Source of the DNA: a bacterium
GTDB taxonomy: Bacteria > Tectomicrobia > Entotheonellia > Entotheonellales > Entotheonellaceae
Direction of reading: 5' to 3'
NCBI GenBank assembly: GCA_027294925.1
Contig: JAPULM010000546.1
Span: 1 to 7,814, forward strand
DNA: 7,814 nt
Part shown: piece after piece, positions 1 to 6,395 of the stretch
How positions within the stretch are numbered: position 1 is the stretch's first letter
Layout: each line of letters starts with the position of its first letter
Position numbers and translations under genes: made by a program
Notes under the pieces: model-generated
The model's input: only the letters and a program-made list of their open reading frames with translations
Database searches by the model: none
What the model was told of the DNA's origin: nothing

Positions 1-435
1 GCTGCCGTACAGCGTCTGTTGCGAAAAGGCAATCATCCTGACGGCCTGCACCTTGTGACCCATGAACACAGCGGTAGTTTTGTCCAGTTACTCATGGCAC
101 TGCGGCGTGGCGCCATCGTCGCTATCCAGGCTGATCGTGCAACCGGACATCGGCGTGATATCGTCGCCCCCTTTTTTAACGCGCCTGCGTTGTTTCCCGG
201 TGGCCTATTTACGCTTGCCGCCGCGGCCCAGGCGCAAATACTACCATGCTTCTGTCTTTTACGCCCAGATGATCGGTACGACATTTTTGTTGAACAGGCC
301 ATCGCCGTGTCACGTGGACAAGAGGATGCGGCGCTGCATGAAATGATTGGTATGTTGGAGCGCTACATCAGCATGGCGCCTGATCAGTGGTTTAATTTTT
401 ATGACTTCTGGAACACACAATCTACCCAAGCATGA
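1..435 (+). CDS. LpxL/HtrB-like lipid acyltransferase, C-terminal part (5' truncated by window)
   Basis: The reading frame is open from base 1 to a TGA at 433-435, giving 144 residues of a gene that begins upstream. The fragment fits the C-terminal half of the LpxL/LpxM (lipid A biosynthesis acyltransferase) family. It has the 'QADR' segment around residues 43-46, then 'VAPFF' and 'FPGG', an Ala-rich helix, and a C-terminal 'PDQWFNFYDFW' ending typical of acyltransferases from aryl-polyene clusters. The catalytic HxxxxD motif would lie upstream and is not visible. The family transfers acyl chains from acyl-ACP to a lipid or sugar acceptor at the inner membrane; here it probably acylates the polyene anchor. 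In many aryl-polyene clusters this domain is the C-terminal half of a glycosyltransferase-acyltransferase fusion, so this fragment may be the end of a fusion. Its last 35 bases overlap the next gene. The family call is firm; the substrate is inferred. Confidence 0.8.
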   Translation, partial: AAVQRLLRKGNHPDGLHLVTHEHSGSFVQLLMALRRGAIVAIQADRATGHRRDIVAPFFNAPALFPGGLFTLAAAAQAQILPCFCLLRPDDRYDIFVEQAIAVSRGQEDAALHEMIGMLERYISMAPDQWFNFYDFWNTQSTQA

Positions 436-1618
436 CGCCATTGCCATCACCGGCATGGGTGTCGTAAGCCCTATCGCCCAGGGGGTGACGGCATACTGGT
501 CAAGTTTAGTCGATGGCGTCTCTGGTATCACGCCAATTGAACGCTTTGCCACCCATGACATGCGCGTAGGGCAGGGTGGTGAAATCAAGCAATTGGTAAC
601 CCCACCGCCAAACGGGCGTCCCCTACCCACTTGTCGGGCCTCACAATTTCTGATCACTGCCGCCCATGAGGCGATCCATATGGCACAGCTGCACGATGAC
701 CCCGCCAGTAAACCACGCCTGGGCCTCGTTGTTGGTAGCGCCTTGGGAGGTATTGGAGAAGCCGAGCGTTTCCACGCCCAGCCAGGTAATCTACATGCTC
801 TGGCGCATGCGTCGTATGATGGCCCAACGCGACATCTGGCACGTTGGCTTAACGCCACCGGACCGGTCATCTCCCTATCAACGGCCTGCGCCTCCGGCGC
901 AACGAGTTTAGGCATTGGCGCCGACTTGCTGCACAGTGGAACGGCTACCGCGGTTGTTGCCGGCGGAGCGGATATTTTATGCCGCTTTGTCATGACCGGC
1001 TTTAATCGTCTGCGCGCCTTAACACGTGATGTCGTCCGACCCTTTGATAAGCGACGCAACGGCCTGTTGCTCGGCGAGGGTGCAGGTTTGGTCGTGCTGG
1101 AGCTGGCGAGCACAGCACGGCAACGTGGGGTCACACCGTTGGGCTATTTACGAGGCTACGCGAATTGTGCCGATGGCTCGCACATTAGCGCACCCGATCC
1201 GGAGGGCCGTGGCCTACAACAAGCCATGCGCCTCGCCATGCGAAATGCCGGCATACAGCCTGACGAGGTCGATTTCATTAGCGCCCACGGCACCGGCACC
1301 GCCCCTAACGACCGAGTGGAAACGCACGTGTTCAAAAAAGTGCTCGGCGCCCATGCGTACAGCATTCCCATCAACTCCATCAAGGCGCACATGGGCCACA
1401 CGATGGGGGCTGCGGCCATTCTGGAAACGATCATGTGTCTACTTGCCTGGCGACACGGGAAAATACCACCAACGCTCAATTACGACGAGCCGGATCCGGC
1501 CTGCGATCTGGACTATGTCCCTAACCACGCCAGATCGTACCGTCCACGGATCAGCCTGAAGACCGCTGCAGGCTTCGCCGGATGTAACGCCTGTTTGGTC
1601 CTCGAAGGGGCAGAATGA
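401..1618 (+). CDS. Beta-ketoacyl-ACP synthase (KS-A), catalytically intact, FabF-like
   Basis: This is a 405-residue condensing enzyme (thiolase fold, KAS I/II family) that would extend an acyl chain by decarboxylative condensation with malonyl-ACP. The N-terminus carries 'ITGMGVVSP' (residues 17-25). The nucleophile is Cys163 in 'STACASG'. The catalytic histidines are His296 in 'AHGTGT' and His333 in 'KAHMGH', with Lys328 also present. 'RPFDKRRNGLLLGEGAG' (213-229) is the usual second signature. The C-terminal glycine loop is atypical: 'AGFAGCN' (390-396) replaces 'FGFGGTN', keeping Phe392 but losing the Phe at 390. ATG 401 is chosen because it gives the normal family N-terminus; a TTG further upstream at 347 would add an unrelated extension. 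There is no clear Shine-Dalgarno before 401 and the start lies 35 bases inside the preceding gene, so translational coupling is likely. The next gene overlaps by ATGA, which suggests that the two proteins form a KS:CLF pair. Confidence 0.93.
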   Translation: MTSGTHNLPKHDAIAITGMGVVSPIAQGVTAYWSSLVDGVSGITPIERFATHDMRVGQGGEIKQLVTPPPNGRPLPTCRASQFLITAAHEAIHMAQLHDDPASKPRLGLVVGSALGGIGEAERFHAQPGNLHALAHASYDGPTRHLARWLNATGPVISLSTACASGATSLGIGADLLHSGTATAVVAGGADILCRFVMTGFNRLRALTRDVVRPFDKRRNGLLLGEGAGLVVLELASTARQRGVTPLGYLRGYANCADGSHISAPDPEGRGLQQAMRLAMRNAGIQPDEVDFISAHGTGTAPNDRVETHVFKKVLGAHAYSIPINSIKAHMGHTMGAAAILETIMCLLAWRHGKIPPTLNYDEPDPACDLDYVPNHARSYRPRISLKTAAGFAGCNACLVLEGAE

Positions 1619-2532
1619 TGTTGGGAATCAAAGGCTATAGCCTCACAACAGGCTGGGGCAATGGGTTACAGAGTCTGCCCGACAATGCCTGTACTGCCGC
1701 CGACAACCGCCGCATCCTGCCTCTACCGACACCGGTTCGTCACGACGACCGGCTGCGCCGCGCCACGCGCGAATGTGTGCTGGCCGTCAACGCGGTAGAA
1801 AACGCTCTAGCCAATAGCAACATGACGCATGACGAACTGGCTGGGCCACGCACGGCCCTAATCTATGCCAGCGCCTCATCCTATGCGGCGGCCAACTGGG
1901 CCTTTCTGAACGATGATCAAGGCGCCTACTTCCCCTATACGGCGCCCAGTGCAGTGCCAGGTGAAGTCACCATTCAGTATGGTATTAGTGGCCCTTATCT
2001 ATCACTTTTAAGCGGCGCCAATGCCGGGGTTGAAGCACTGTGGCACGCCGCCACTCTCCTGAGCACCGATCAGTGCGATCGTGCTCTGATTCTTAGCGTT
2101 GAAACATTTGCCGAATGCGAAACTCTCTATACGACGGGCCGTTGGCTACTCGGCATGCCACTGGTCGAAACTGCCATTTGTCTCATCATCGAGCCACATA
2201 TGGCGCTTGCCAACATCGGCTATCAAGCAGGAAATGGTACGCCTGAATACCTCATTAAAACCTTTCTCGAACCGCCGACGGAGGCCGTGCTTTGTCTCTG
2301 CACCCCCACCACGAATGACGGACGCCATACCGCACAACGCCTGCAAGCATGCTGGCCCCACCTCAGCACCATCATCACTAATGAACGTACAGGTACTTGC
2401 CTGGCAAGCAGCGCTCTGATTGGCCTTTTATTGTCCCTGACAACATGCACCTCTGAAAACGTGCTTCTCATGTCTCGCTGGTGGGATGCCTGGGCAGTTC
2501 TTCGTTGGCCAGCCCAACCTCAGACACAATAG
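1615..2532 (+). CDS. Catalytically dead, shortened KS-fold protein (chain-length-factor-like, CLF-A)
   Basis: A 305-residue ketosynthase homologue in which every catalytic position is lost. The 13-residue spacing from the conserved Gly-Pro (126-127) places Ala135 ('LLSGANAG') where KS-A has Cys163. The 'AHGTGT' region has become 'LCLCTPTTND' (226-235), putting Cys227 at the His position. The 'GH' of the second His motif is Gly260-Thr261. It is about 100 residues shorter than KS-A: some 28 are missing before the active site, about 40 between the Cys and first His positions, and about 28 after the last. This fits the short Ketoacyl-synt_2-type proteins of aryl-polyene clusters, which act as non-catalytic, chain-length-factor-like partners of a KS. 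ATG 1615 overlaps the KS-A stop as ATGA. The adjacent in-frame ATG 1618 lies seven bases after AAGGGG (1605-1610) and may be the preferred start. Pairing with KS-A is inferred from coupling. Confidence 0.82.
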   Translation: MMLGIKGYSLTTGWGNGLQSLPDNACTAADNRRILPLPTPVRHDDRLRRATRECVLAVNAVENALANSNMTHDELAGPRTALIYASASSYAAANWAFLNDDQGAYFPYTAPSAVPGEVTIQYGISGPYLSLLSGANAGVEALWHAATLLSTDQCDRALILSVETFAECETLYTTGRWLLGMPLVETAICLIIEPHMALANIGYQAGNGTPEYLIKTFLEPPTEAVLCLCTPTTNDGRHTAQRLQACWPHLSTIITNERTGTCLASSALIGLLLSLTTCTSENVLLMSRWWDAWAVLRWPAQPQTQ

Positions 2533-2536
2533 CCAT

Positions 2537-2541
2537 AAGGA
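2537..2541 (+). promoter_or_regulatory. Ribosome binding site deciding the GTG start of the ACP
   Basis: AAGGA lies nine bases before GTG 2551 but only three before the in-frame TTG at 2545. This spacing supports initiation at GTG 2551. The ATG at 2541 is in a different frame. Confidence 0.6.
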
Positions 2542-2550
2542 TGTTTGATC

Positions 2551-2823
2551 GTGACACAGAACGACGTGGTGAGCGGCTTAAAAAAAATCTTGTCCGATCG
2601 CCTCAGGCTACCGCCGGAGCGCGTTGAGTCGTTGGCGCTGAATGATCCCTTGCTGAAAGATGGACTCGGTCTAGACTCGCTCGACTGTATTGAACTGTTA
2701 CTCGGCATCGAGGATACATTCGATTTAGCCTTCGACGAAACAGAGGACGAGTGGATGCATCATTTTTACTCCCTTGAGACGCTGTCGCAACTTGTTTTAA
2801 GCTTCAAAGGTGAAGCGGCATGA
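2551..2823 (+). CDS. Acyl carrier protein
   Basis: A 90-residue acidic acyl carrier protein that would hold the growing chain on a phosphopantetheine arm and deliver it to the ketosynthases in the cytoplasm. The attachment site is Ser43 in 'LGLDSLD', at the start of the recognition helix 'CIELLLGIEDTFD' (46-58). The later segment 'DEWMHHFYSLETLSQLV' (66-82) matches the last helices of a four-helix ACP. The length is normal for a stand-alone type II ACP. GTG 2551 is chosen as start because of the AAGGA at 2537-2541. The gene sits 18 bases after CLF-A, and its stop overlaps the KS-B start as ATGA. The sequence shows it is an ACP; that it is dedicated to this pathway rather than to housekeeping fatty-acid synthesis is inferred from its position between KS genes. 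Many aryl-polyene clusters carry two ACPs, but only one is in this window. Confidence 0.93.
   Translation: MTQNDVVSGLKKILSDRLRLPPERVESLALNDPLLKDGLGLDSLDCIELLLGIEDTFDLAFDETEDEWMHHFYSLETLSQLVLSFKGEAA
2807..2813 (+). promoter_or_regulatory. Ribosome binding site for KS-B inside the ACP gene
   Basis: AAGGTGA lies six bases before ATG 2820, within the last ACP codons. It is a good Shine-Dalgarno match, so KS-B need not depend only on coupling through the ATGA overlap at 2820-2823. Confidence 0.55.
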
Positions 2824-4043
2824 CACAGCGCCATCACGGGGAAAACGACCGCGACGTCGTGGTCACCGGCTTGGGGGTGATAAGTCCATACGGACTGGGC
2901 TGTCAGCGCTACTGGCAAGGGCTTGCAGCAGGACAATGCACCATCCAAGCCATCAACCTTTTTCCAACCGACGGCTTTCGTTCACAAATTGGCAGTGAGA
3001 TAAAGGCAAACGACGTACAGGCATTAGGAACGGCCCACCGATCGCGAGCCAATCGTTTCGTGCTAGCAGCGGGAGAGGAAGCAGTCAGCGACGCGGCCCT
3101 CCATGCAGATGATCTGGCTACAGCAGCCATCAGCATCGGCGGCGCTGGGGGTGGTATGCTTGAGGTAGAAAGGTGGCACGAACGACACGACCGCCAACAA
3201 GACACCAGACGTCAACGTCCTGCGCTGCGCAGTATGTTGCCGACCGCACAAACCGCAACCCTTGCCCACCACTTTCATATCGGTGGCCCCCAGGAAACGC
3301 CAATCCTCGCCTGCGGTTCCAGTGCTGCAGCTATTGTCACAATCGTCGACTTGATCCACACCGGTATGGTAGAAATCGGACTGGCGGGCGGCGTTGATAC
3401 CCTTACACGCCTTTGTTTTATGGGGTTTAACGCCTTGCGCTTGCTCGACCCGCAACCTTGCCGTCCATTTGCCCGCGACCGCCGCGGCATGTCCCTTGGT
3501 GAAGGCGCAGCCGTTCTAGTGCTGGAATCACGACGCCATGCCGTCAAGCGAGGGGCAGCCATACGGGCCGACCTTGTAGGCTGCAGTATCACCTCTGATG
3601 CCTTCCATCCCACCGCACCGCCCACCGACGGAGAAGGCGCTGTACGCGCCATACGCGAGGCAATGGCGCGTGCCCATGTCGCCCCGGATGATATCGTATA
3701 TGTCAATGCACATGGAACTGGTACGTTGCAGAATGATCGCGCCGAGGTGGCAGCCCTCAGACAGGTCTTTGAGACAAATCAAGTGCTGGTCAGCTCGACC
3801 AAATCCCTCATTGGTCATACCATGGGGGCCGCCGGCGCCATGGAAGCCACCGCCACCATTCTCGCCATGCAGGCCAGCCTTCTACCGCCTACGGCCAATC
3901 TACAGAAGCCGGATCCGGACATTCCGTTCGATTGCCTTCCGCACACTGCCCGCTGCTGTACGGTGGACTACGCCATGTCCAATTCGTTTGGCTTTGGGGG
4001 ACAGAACGTCAGTCTCATTTTCCGATGTTCTAACGACAGATAA
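2820..4043 (+). CDS. Beta-ketoacyl-ACP synthase (KS-B), catalytically intact
   Basis: A 407-residue KAS I/II-family ketosynthase. 'VVVTGLGVISPYG' near the N-terminus (13-25) is the usual opening. The nucleophile is Cys165, 13-residue-spaced from 'GGPQ', but the elbow reads 'LACGSSAA' rather than the common ACxSG or ACSSS forms. His298 ('NAHGTGT'), Lys328 and His333 ('STKSLIGHTMGAAG') complete the active site. 'RPFARDRRGMSLGEGA' (215-230) and a canonical C-terminal 'SFGFGGQN' (389-396) are present, unlike KS-A where this loop is altered. It would perform condensation on ACP-bound chains, either as a homodimer or with one of the two dead KS homologues. The start ATG 2820 overlaps the ACP stop and has a good ribosome binding site at 2807-2813. 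The gene ends in TAA and is followed by the only real gap in the operon. Family and activity are well supported; its separate role from KS-A is inferred. Confidence 0.93.
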   Translation: MTQRHHGENDRDVVVTGLGVISPYGLGCQRYWQGLAAGQCTIQAINLFPTDGFRSQIGSEIKANDVQALGTAHRSRANRFVLAAGEEAVSDAALHADDLATAAISIGGAGGGMLEVERWHERHDRQQDTRRQRPALRSMLPTAQTATLAHHFHIGGPQETPILACGSSAAAIVTIVDLIHTGMVEIGLAGGVDTLTRLCFMGFNALRLLDPQPCRPFARDRRGMSLGEGAAVLVLESRRHAVKRGAAIRADLVGCSITSDAFHPTAPPTDGEGAVRAIREAMARAHVAPDDIVYVNAHGTGTLQNDRAEVAALRQVFETNQVLVSSTKSLIGHTMGAAGAMEATATILAMQASLLPPTANLQKPDPDIPFDCLPHTARCCTVDYAMSNSFGFGGQNVSLIFRCSNDR

Positions 4044-4185
4044 TCCAAGCATTGCGATTCGCGCCAAAGCCGCTGGCGTTCTTCTCATCAGACCATACTT
4101 TGACCGCTTCCGGAAGCCATGCTACACTTGCTTCCGCTCGAATCTTTCGCCCTCATCGTATCTTGACAAGCCCACGGCGGCAAGC
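4044..4185 (+). other. 142-base intergenic gap between KS-B and CLF-B
   Basis: This is the only gap over 50 bases between genes in the window. I see no gene in it. It holds a short inverted repeat (CGCCA 4062-4066 and TGGCG 4074-4078) without a convincing T-tract, and the candidate promoter at 4100-4128. A perfect TTGACA at 4163-4168 has no -10 partner ahead of the start codon. Confidence 0.7.
4100..4128 (+). promoter_or_regulatory. Candidate sigma70 promoter upstream of CLF-B
   Basis: TTGACC (4100-4105) and TACACT (4123-4128) are separated by exactly 17 bases, matching the consensus -35 and -10 at 5/6 and 4/6 positions. A transcript would start near 4135, about 50 bases before ATG 4186. It lies in the single gap of an otherwise overlapping gene set, where an internal promoter would make sense for CLF-B, the glycosyltransferase and the FAD enzyme. 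Two hexamers can match by chance, so this is a candidate only. Confidence 0.4.
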
Positions 4186-5469
4186 ATGACCTGCAACGTA
4201 CAATCCAATCTCACGCCCACTATTCCAGGCACCTTACCAACGTCGGCTTGTCAGGTCGTCCTTACGGGTATTGGCTGTGTGAGTCCGTTCGGGGTTGGTA
4301 AGCATACCCTGGTCGCCGACATCATTAGAAACAACAGCACAGCCATTCGTCCCATTGCCGGTTTTCCGACTGACAAGCTAAGCCGCCATCTGGGGGCTGA
4401 GATTCCATCAGCCTATTTACCTAGCACGGAGGAGACACGGCGGTGGAGCCGCATCAGCCTGATGGCGACAATCGCCTGTCGCGAAGCCATCGCCGATGCG
4501 AATTTGACCGAAAGCGAAGCACGGGCCAGGATGGGACTTGTGCTCGGAACAGAGTATGGTGATTTACGCTCAACCGAAGCCTTTGACCTAGGTTTCCTGC
4601 GTAGAGGACCACGTGGCCTCAGCCCGCTATTGTTTCCAAACACCGTGATGAATGCAATGGCCGGCACAGCAAGCCTAGCCTTAGGCATCAAGGGTCCCAT
4701 GCTAACGCTAAATCAGCCGGGCGTGGCGGGCGAGGTGGCAGTCGCCAGGGCTATAAACTTAATCAGGGCGGGGCGAGCGTCGGCGGTGGTTACATGCGGC
4801 GTCGATGAACTATTCCCCACCCTATATGAGGTCCTCGCCCGCTTCAATGTACTGTCACCACACGACGGTCAAGAAGAGATATGTCGGCCTTTTGACCAAC
4901 GGCACAATGGCCCCATCCTGGGCGAAGGGGCAACGGCGCTGATGATCGAGTCTACCGCGCATGCCCAGGCCAGAAATGCGCCCATTCTGGCTGAAATATA
5001 CAGCGCCCGTTGGGGCGGTTTGGCCGTGCGGCCTAGCCGTTACCCATCACGCCATCAGATGAACCAACGAATCTTCAAGCAAGTCCTACAAGACGCAGCT
5101 GTATGCTCCGCTGACATCGGCATGGCCTATCTGTCGGGCTCCGGAGAGCCGCAACATGACACAGCGGAACTCGATTGTCTGGCGACAATGTTTGGGAACA
5201 AAAGCCCCATCATCACTTCCGTCACCCATCTCACCGGGGCGTACGGTGGACTCGGTGCCTTCCGGGTAGCGGCGGCAGCAGTGACCCTAACCAAAGGTGT
5301 CCTGCCCAGCTTGGATTATCTACAACAACCCATTCGTTCCGACCTACGATTTGCCAAAACCGACGAGCAACAGCCAGCCCAACGAACCATCATGGTGCAC
5401 GGTTTAGCACGTGGCGGAACACAGGCCGTCCTACTGCTCGGACCGCCACGACAGCGTGCCCAATCATGA
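4186..5469 (+). CDS. Full-length ketosynthase homologue lacking the catalytic triad (chain-length-factor-like, CLF-B)
   Basis: A 427-residue protein with the complete KS fold signature but no condensing active site. 'VVLTGIGCVSPFGVG' (24-38), 'FPNTVMNAMAG' (150-160) and 'RPFDQRHNGPILGEGA' (234-249) are clear FabF-family landmarks. At the nucleophile, 'GPMLTLNQPGVAG' puts Gly179 where the Cys should be. The 'AHGTGT' motif is 'LSGSGE', with Ser317 for His. The second His motif is 'THLTGAYGG', with Ala352 for His. A KS fold with a missing Cys is the hallmark of chain-length factors of type II polyketide synthases, which shape the partner's product pocket. Its partner is most likely KS-B or KS-A. 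ATG 4186 is the only suitable start near the KS N-terminus; the frame is open upstream but overlaps KS-B there. No good Shine-Dalgarno is seen. The glycosyltransferase start overlaps its stop as ATGA. The KS fold and residue losses are seen; the CLF role is inferred. Confidence 0.88.
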   Translation: MTCNVQSNLTPTIPGTLPTSACQVVLTGIGCVSPFGVGKHTLVADIIRNNSTAIRPIAGFPTDKLSRHLGAEIPSAYLPSTEETRRWSRISLMATIACREAIADANLTESEARARMGLVLGTEYGDLRSTEAFDLGFLRRGPRGLSPLLFPNTVMNAMAGTASLALGIKGPMLTLNQPGVAGEVAVARAINLIRAGRASAVVTCGVDELFPTLYEVLARFNVLSPHDGQEEICRPFDQRHNGPILGEGATALMIESTAHAQARNAPILAEIYSARWGGLAVRPSRYPSRHQMNQRIFKQVLQDAAVCSADIGMAYLSGSGEPQHDTAELDCLATMFGNKSPIITSVTHLTGAYGGLGAFRVAAAAVTLTKGVLPSLDYLQQPIRSDLRFAKTDEQQPAQRTIMVHGLARGGTQAVLLLGPPRQRAQS

Positions 5470-6395
5470 CGCATTTGCATGGCAGTATCGCTGTCATTCC
5501 GGTACACAACGAAGCCGCAACCATTGCAACCATCGTCGCTGCCGCGTGCGCCTATGTGCCGGTAATCGTGGTAGACGATGCTTCCGACGATGATAGCGCC
5601 CAGCACGCCGCAGCTGCGGGCGCTAAGGTGATTCGACTCTCTCAACAACGGGGCAAAGGCATCGCGCTACGGCAAGGCCTCACTGCAGCCTTGCAGCGCG
5701 GTGCAGATCGCATTGTGACACTAGACGGCGACGGGCAACATGACCCGGATGATATTCCGCGTTTGCTGGCGGCTAGTTATCGCCGGCCGGACAGTATGAT
5801 CATCGGCGGGCGTTTACAAGCAGCGGCGACCATCCCGCGTCACCGGCTACACGCCATTCGCCTGGCAAGCTTCTGGCTTAACTGGATGGGAAACTGCGAC
5901 GTCCAAGATACGCAATCCGGTTTTCGCGTCTATCCCGCCACTATTCTACACGCACTTGATATAAAACGAGGCGGCTTTTTGTTTGAAAGCGAAAGTTTAC
6001 TCAAGGCGGCCCAGGCAGGTTACAACATTTATGAACTCCCGATAAACACCGTTTATCAAGCCGAGCGAAAGAGTCAATTTCGTCCCATCCGGGATGGGAT
6101 CAGCATTGCGTCTTACCTGTCTTATCGCGGTTTACGTTACTGGCCAAGACAAATTGGTTGTCTCTTTGCACACCGCAAGAGAGACGCTAGTAACTCCATA
6201 CGGCGCACCCGGCAACGCATTTGCGCCACGGCATTAGCCACCAGCCTGCTGCCAGTGCTTTTGCTTGCTCTGATCATACAATGCCTTGTGGGCCGTATGG
6301 GCTACGATGTTCTTGCTCCAATCATTCAACGCTTCTACGATCAACGTCTCCTACATACGCCTGCTGTAGATCGGGAAACCGCTCATGCCCTCTAG
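5466..6395 (+). CDS. Family 2 glycosyltransferase with C-terminal membrane segment
   Basis: A 309-residue GT-A-fold glycosyltransferase of the DPM/DPG-synthase-like group. 'IAVIPVHNEAATI' (8-20) and 'VIVVDDASDDDS' (33-44) form the nucleotide-sugar site. 'TLDGDGQHDPDDIP' (85-98) contains the metal-binding DxD-type acidic cluster, and 'DTQSGFRVYP' (148-157) is the acceptor-side motif typical of this group. One hydrophobic segment at about 254-276, preceded by many Arg/Lys residues, would anchor the protein in the inner membrane. Proteins of this type move a sugar onto a lipid or polyprenyl-phosphate carrier; in aryl-polyene clusters related domains are linked to attachment of the pigment to its anchor, often fused to an LpxL-like acyltransferase. 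Here the gene stands alone. ATG 5466 overlaps the CLF-B stop by four bases and no Shine-Dalgarno is visible, so translation is probably coupled. Sugar donor and acceptor are unknown. Confidence 0.87.
   Translation: MTHLHGSIAVIPVHNEAATIATIVAAACAYVPVIVVDDASDDDSAQHAAAAGAKVIRLSQQRGKGIALRQGLTAALQRGADRIVTLDGDGQHDPDDIPRLLAASYRRPDSMIIGGRLQAAATIPRHRLHAIRLASFWLNWMGNCDVQDTQSGFRVYPATILHALDIKRGGFLFESESLLKAAQAGYNIYELPINTVYQAERKSQFRPIRDGISIASYLSYRGLRYWPRQIGCLFAHRKRDASNSIRRTRQRICATALATSLLPVLLLALIIQCLVGRMGYDVLAPIIQRFYDQRLLHTPAVDRETAHAL

Noticed and set aside
310..1134. Long open frame on the minus strand (274 codons) across the acyltransferase/KS-A region
   Set aside because: It is antisense to clearly conserved KS and acyltransferase motifs, its translation is Arg/Ser/Pro-rich low-sense sequence with no recognisable domain, and it fits a G+C-driven shadow frame.
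3275..3706. Minus-strand open frames across KS-B
   Set aside because: They lie wholly antisense to the KS-B active-site region and show no domain or ribosome binding site.
4062..4078. Hairpin CGCCA-N7-TGGCG as a terminator after KS-B
   Set aside because: The stem is only five pairs and is followed by mixed TTCTTCTC rather than a T-tract, so it is not a convincing intrinsic terminator.
4119..4166. 15-codon frame in the intergenic gap as a leader peptide
   Set aside because: Its ATG lies upstream of the predicted transcript start and no ribosome binding site or attenuator structure accompanies it.
4163..4168. Perfect TTGACA hexamer
   Set aside because: The matching -10 position would fall on the CLF-B start codon and reads ATGACC, so it cannot drive this gene as a normal promoter.
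3598..4185. N-terminal extension of CLF-B reaching back into KS-B
   Set aside because: The frame is open, but the translation has no KS-like content before ATG 4186 and overlaps the KS-B coding region, which is strongly conserved in its own frame.
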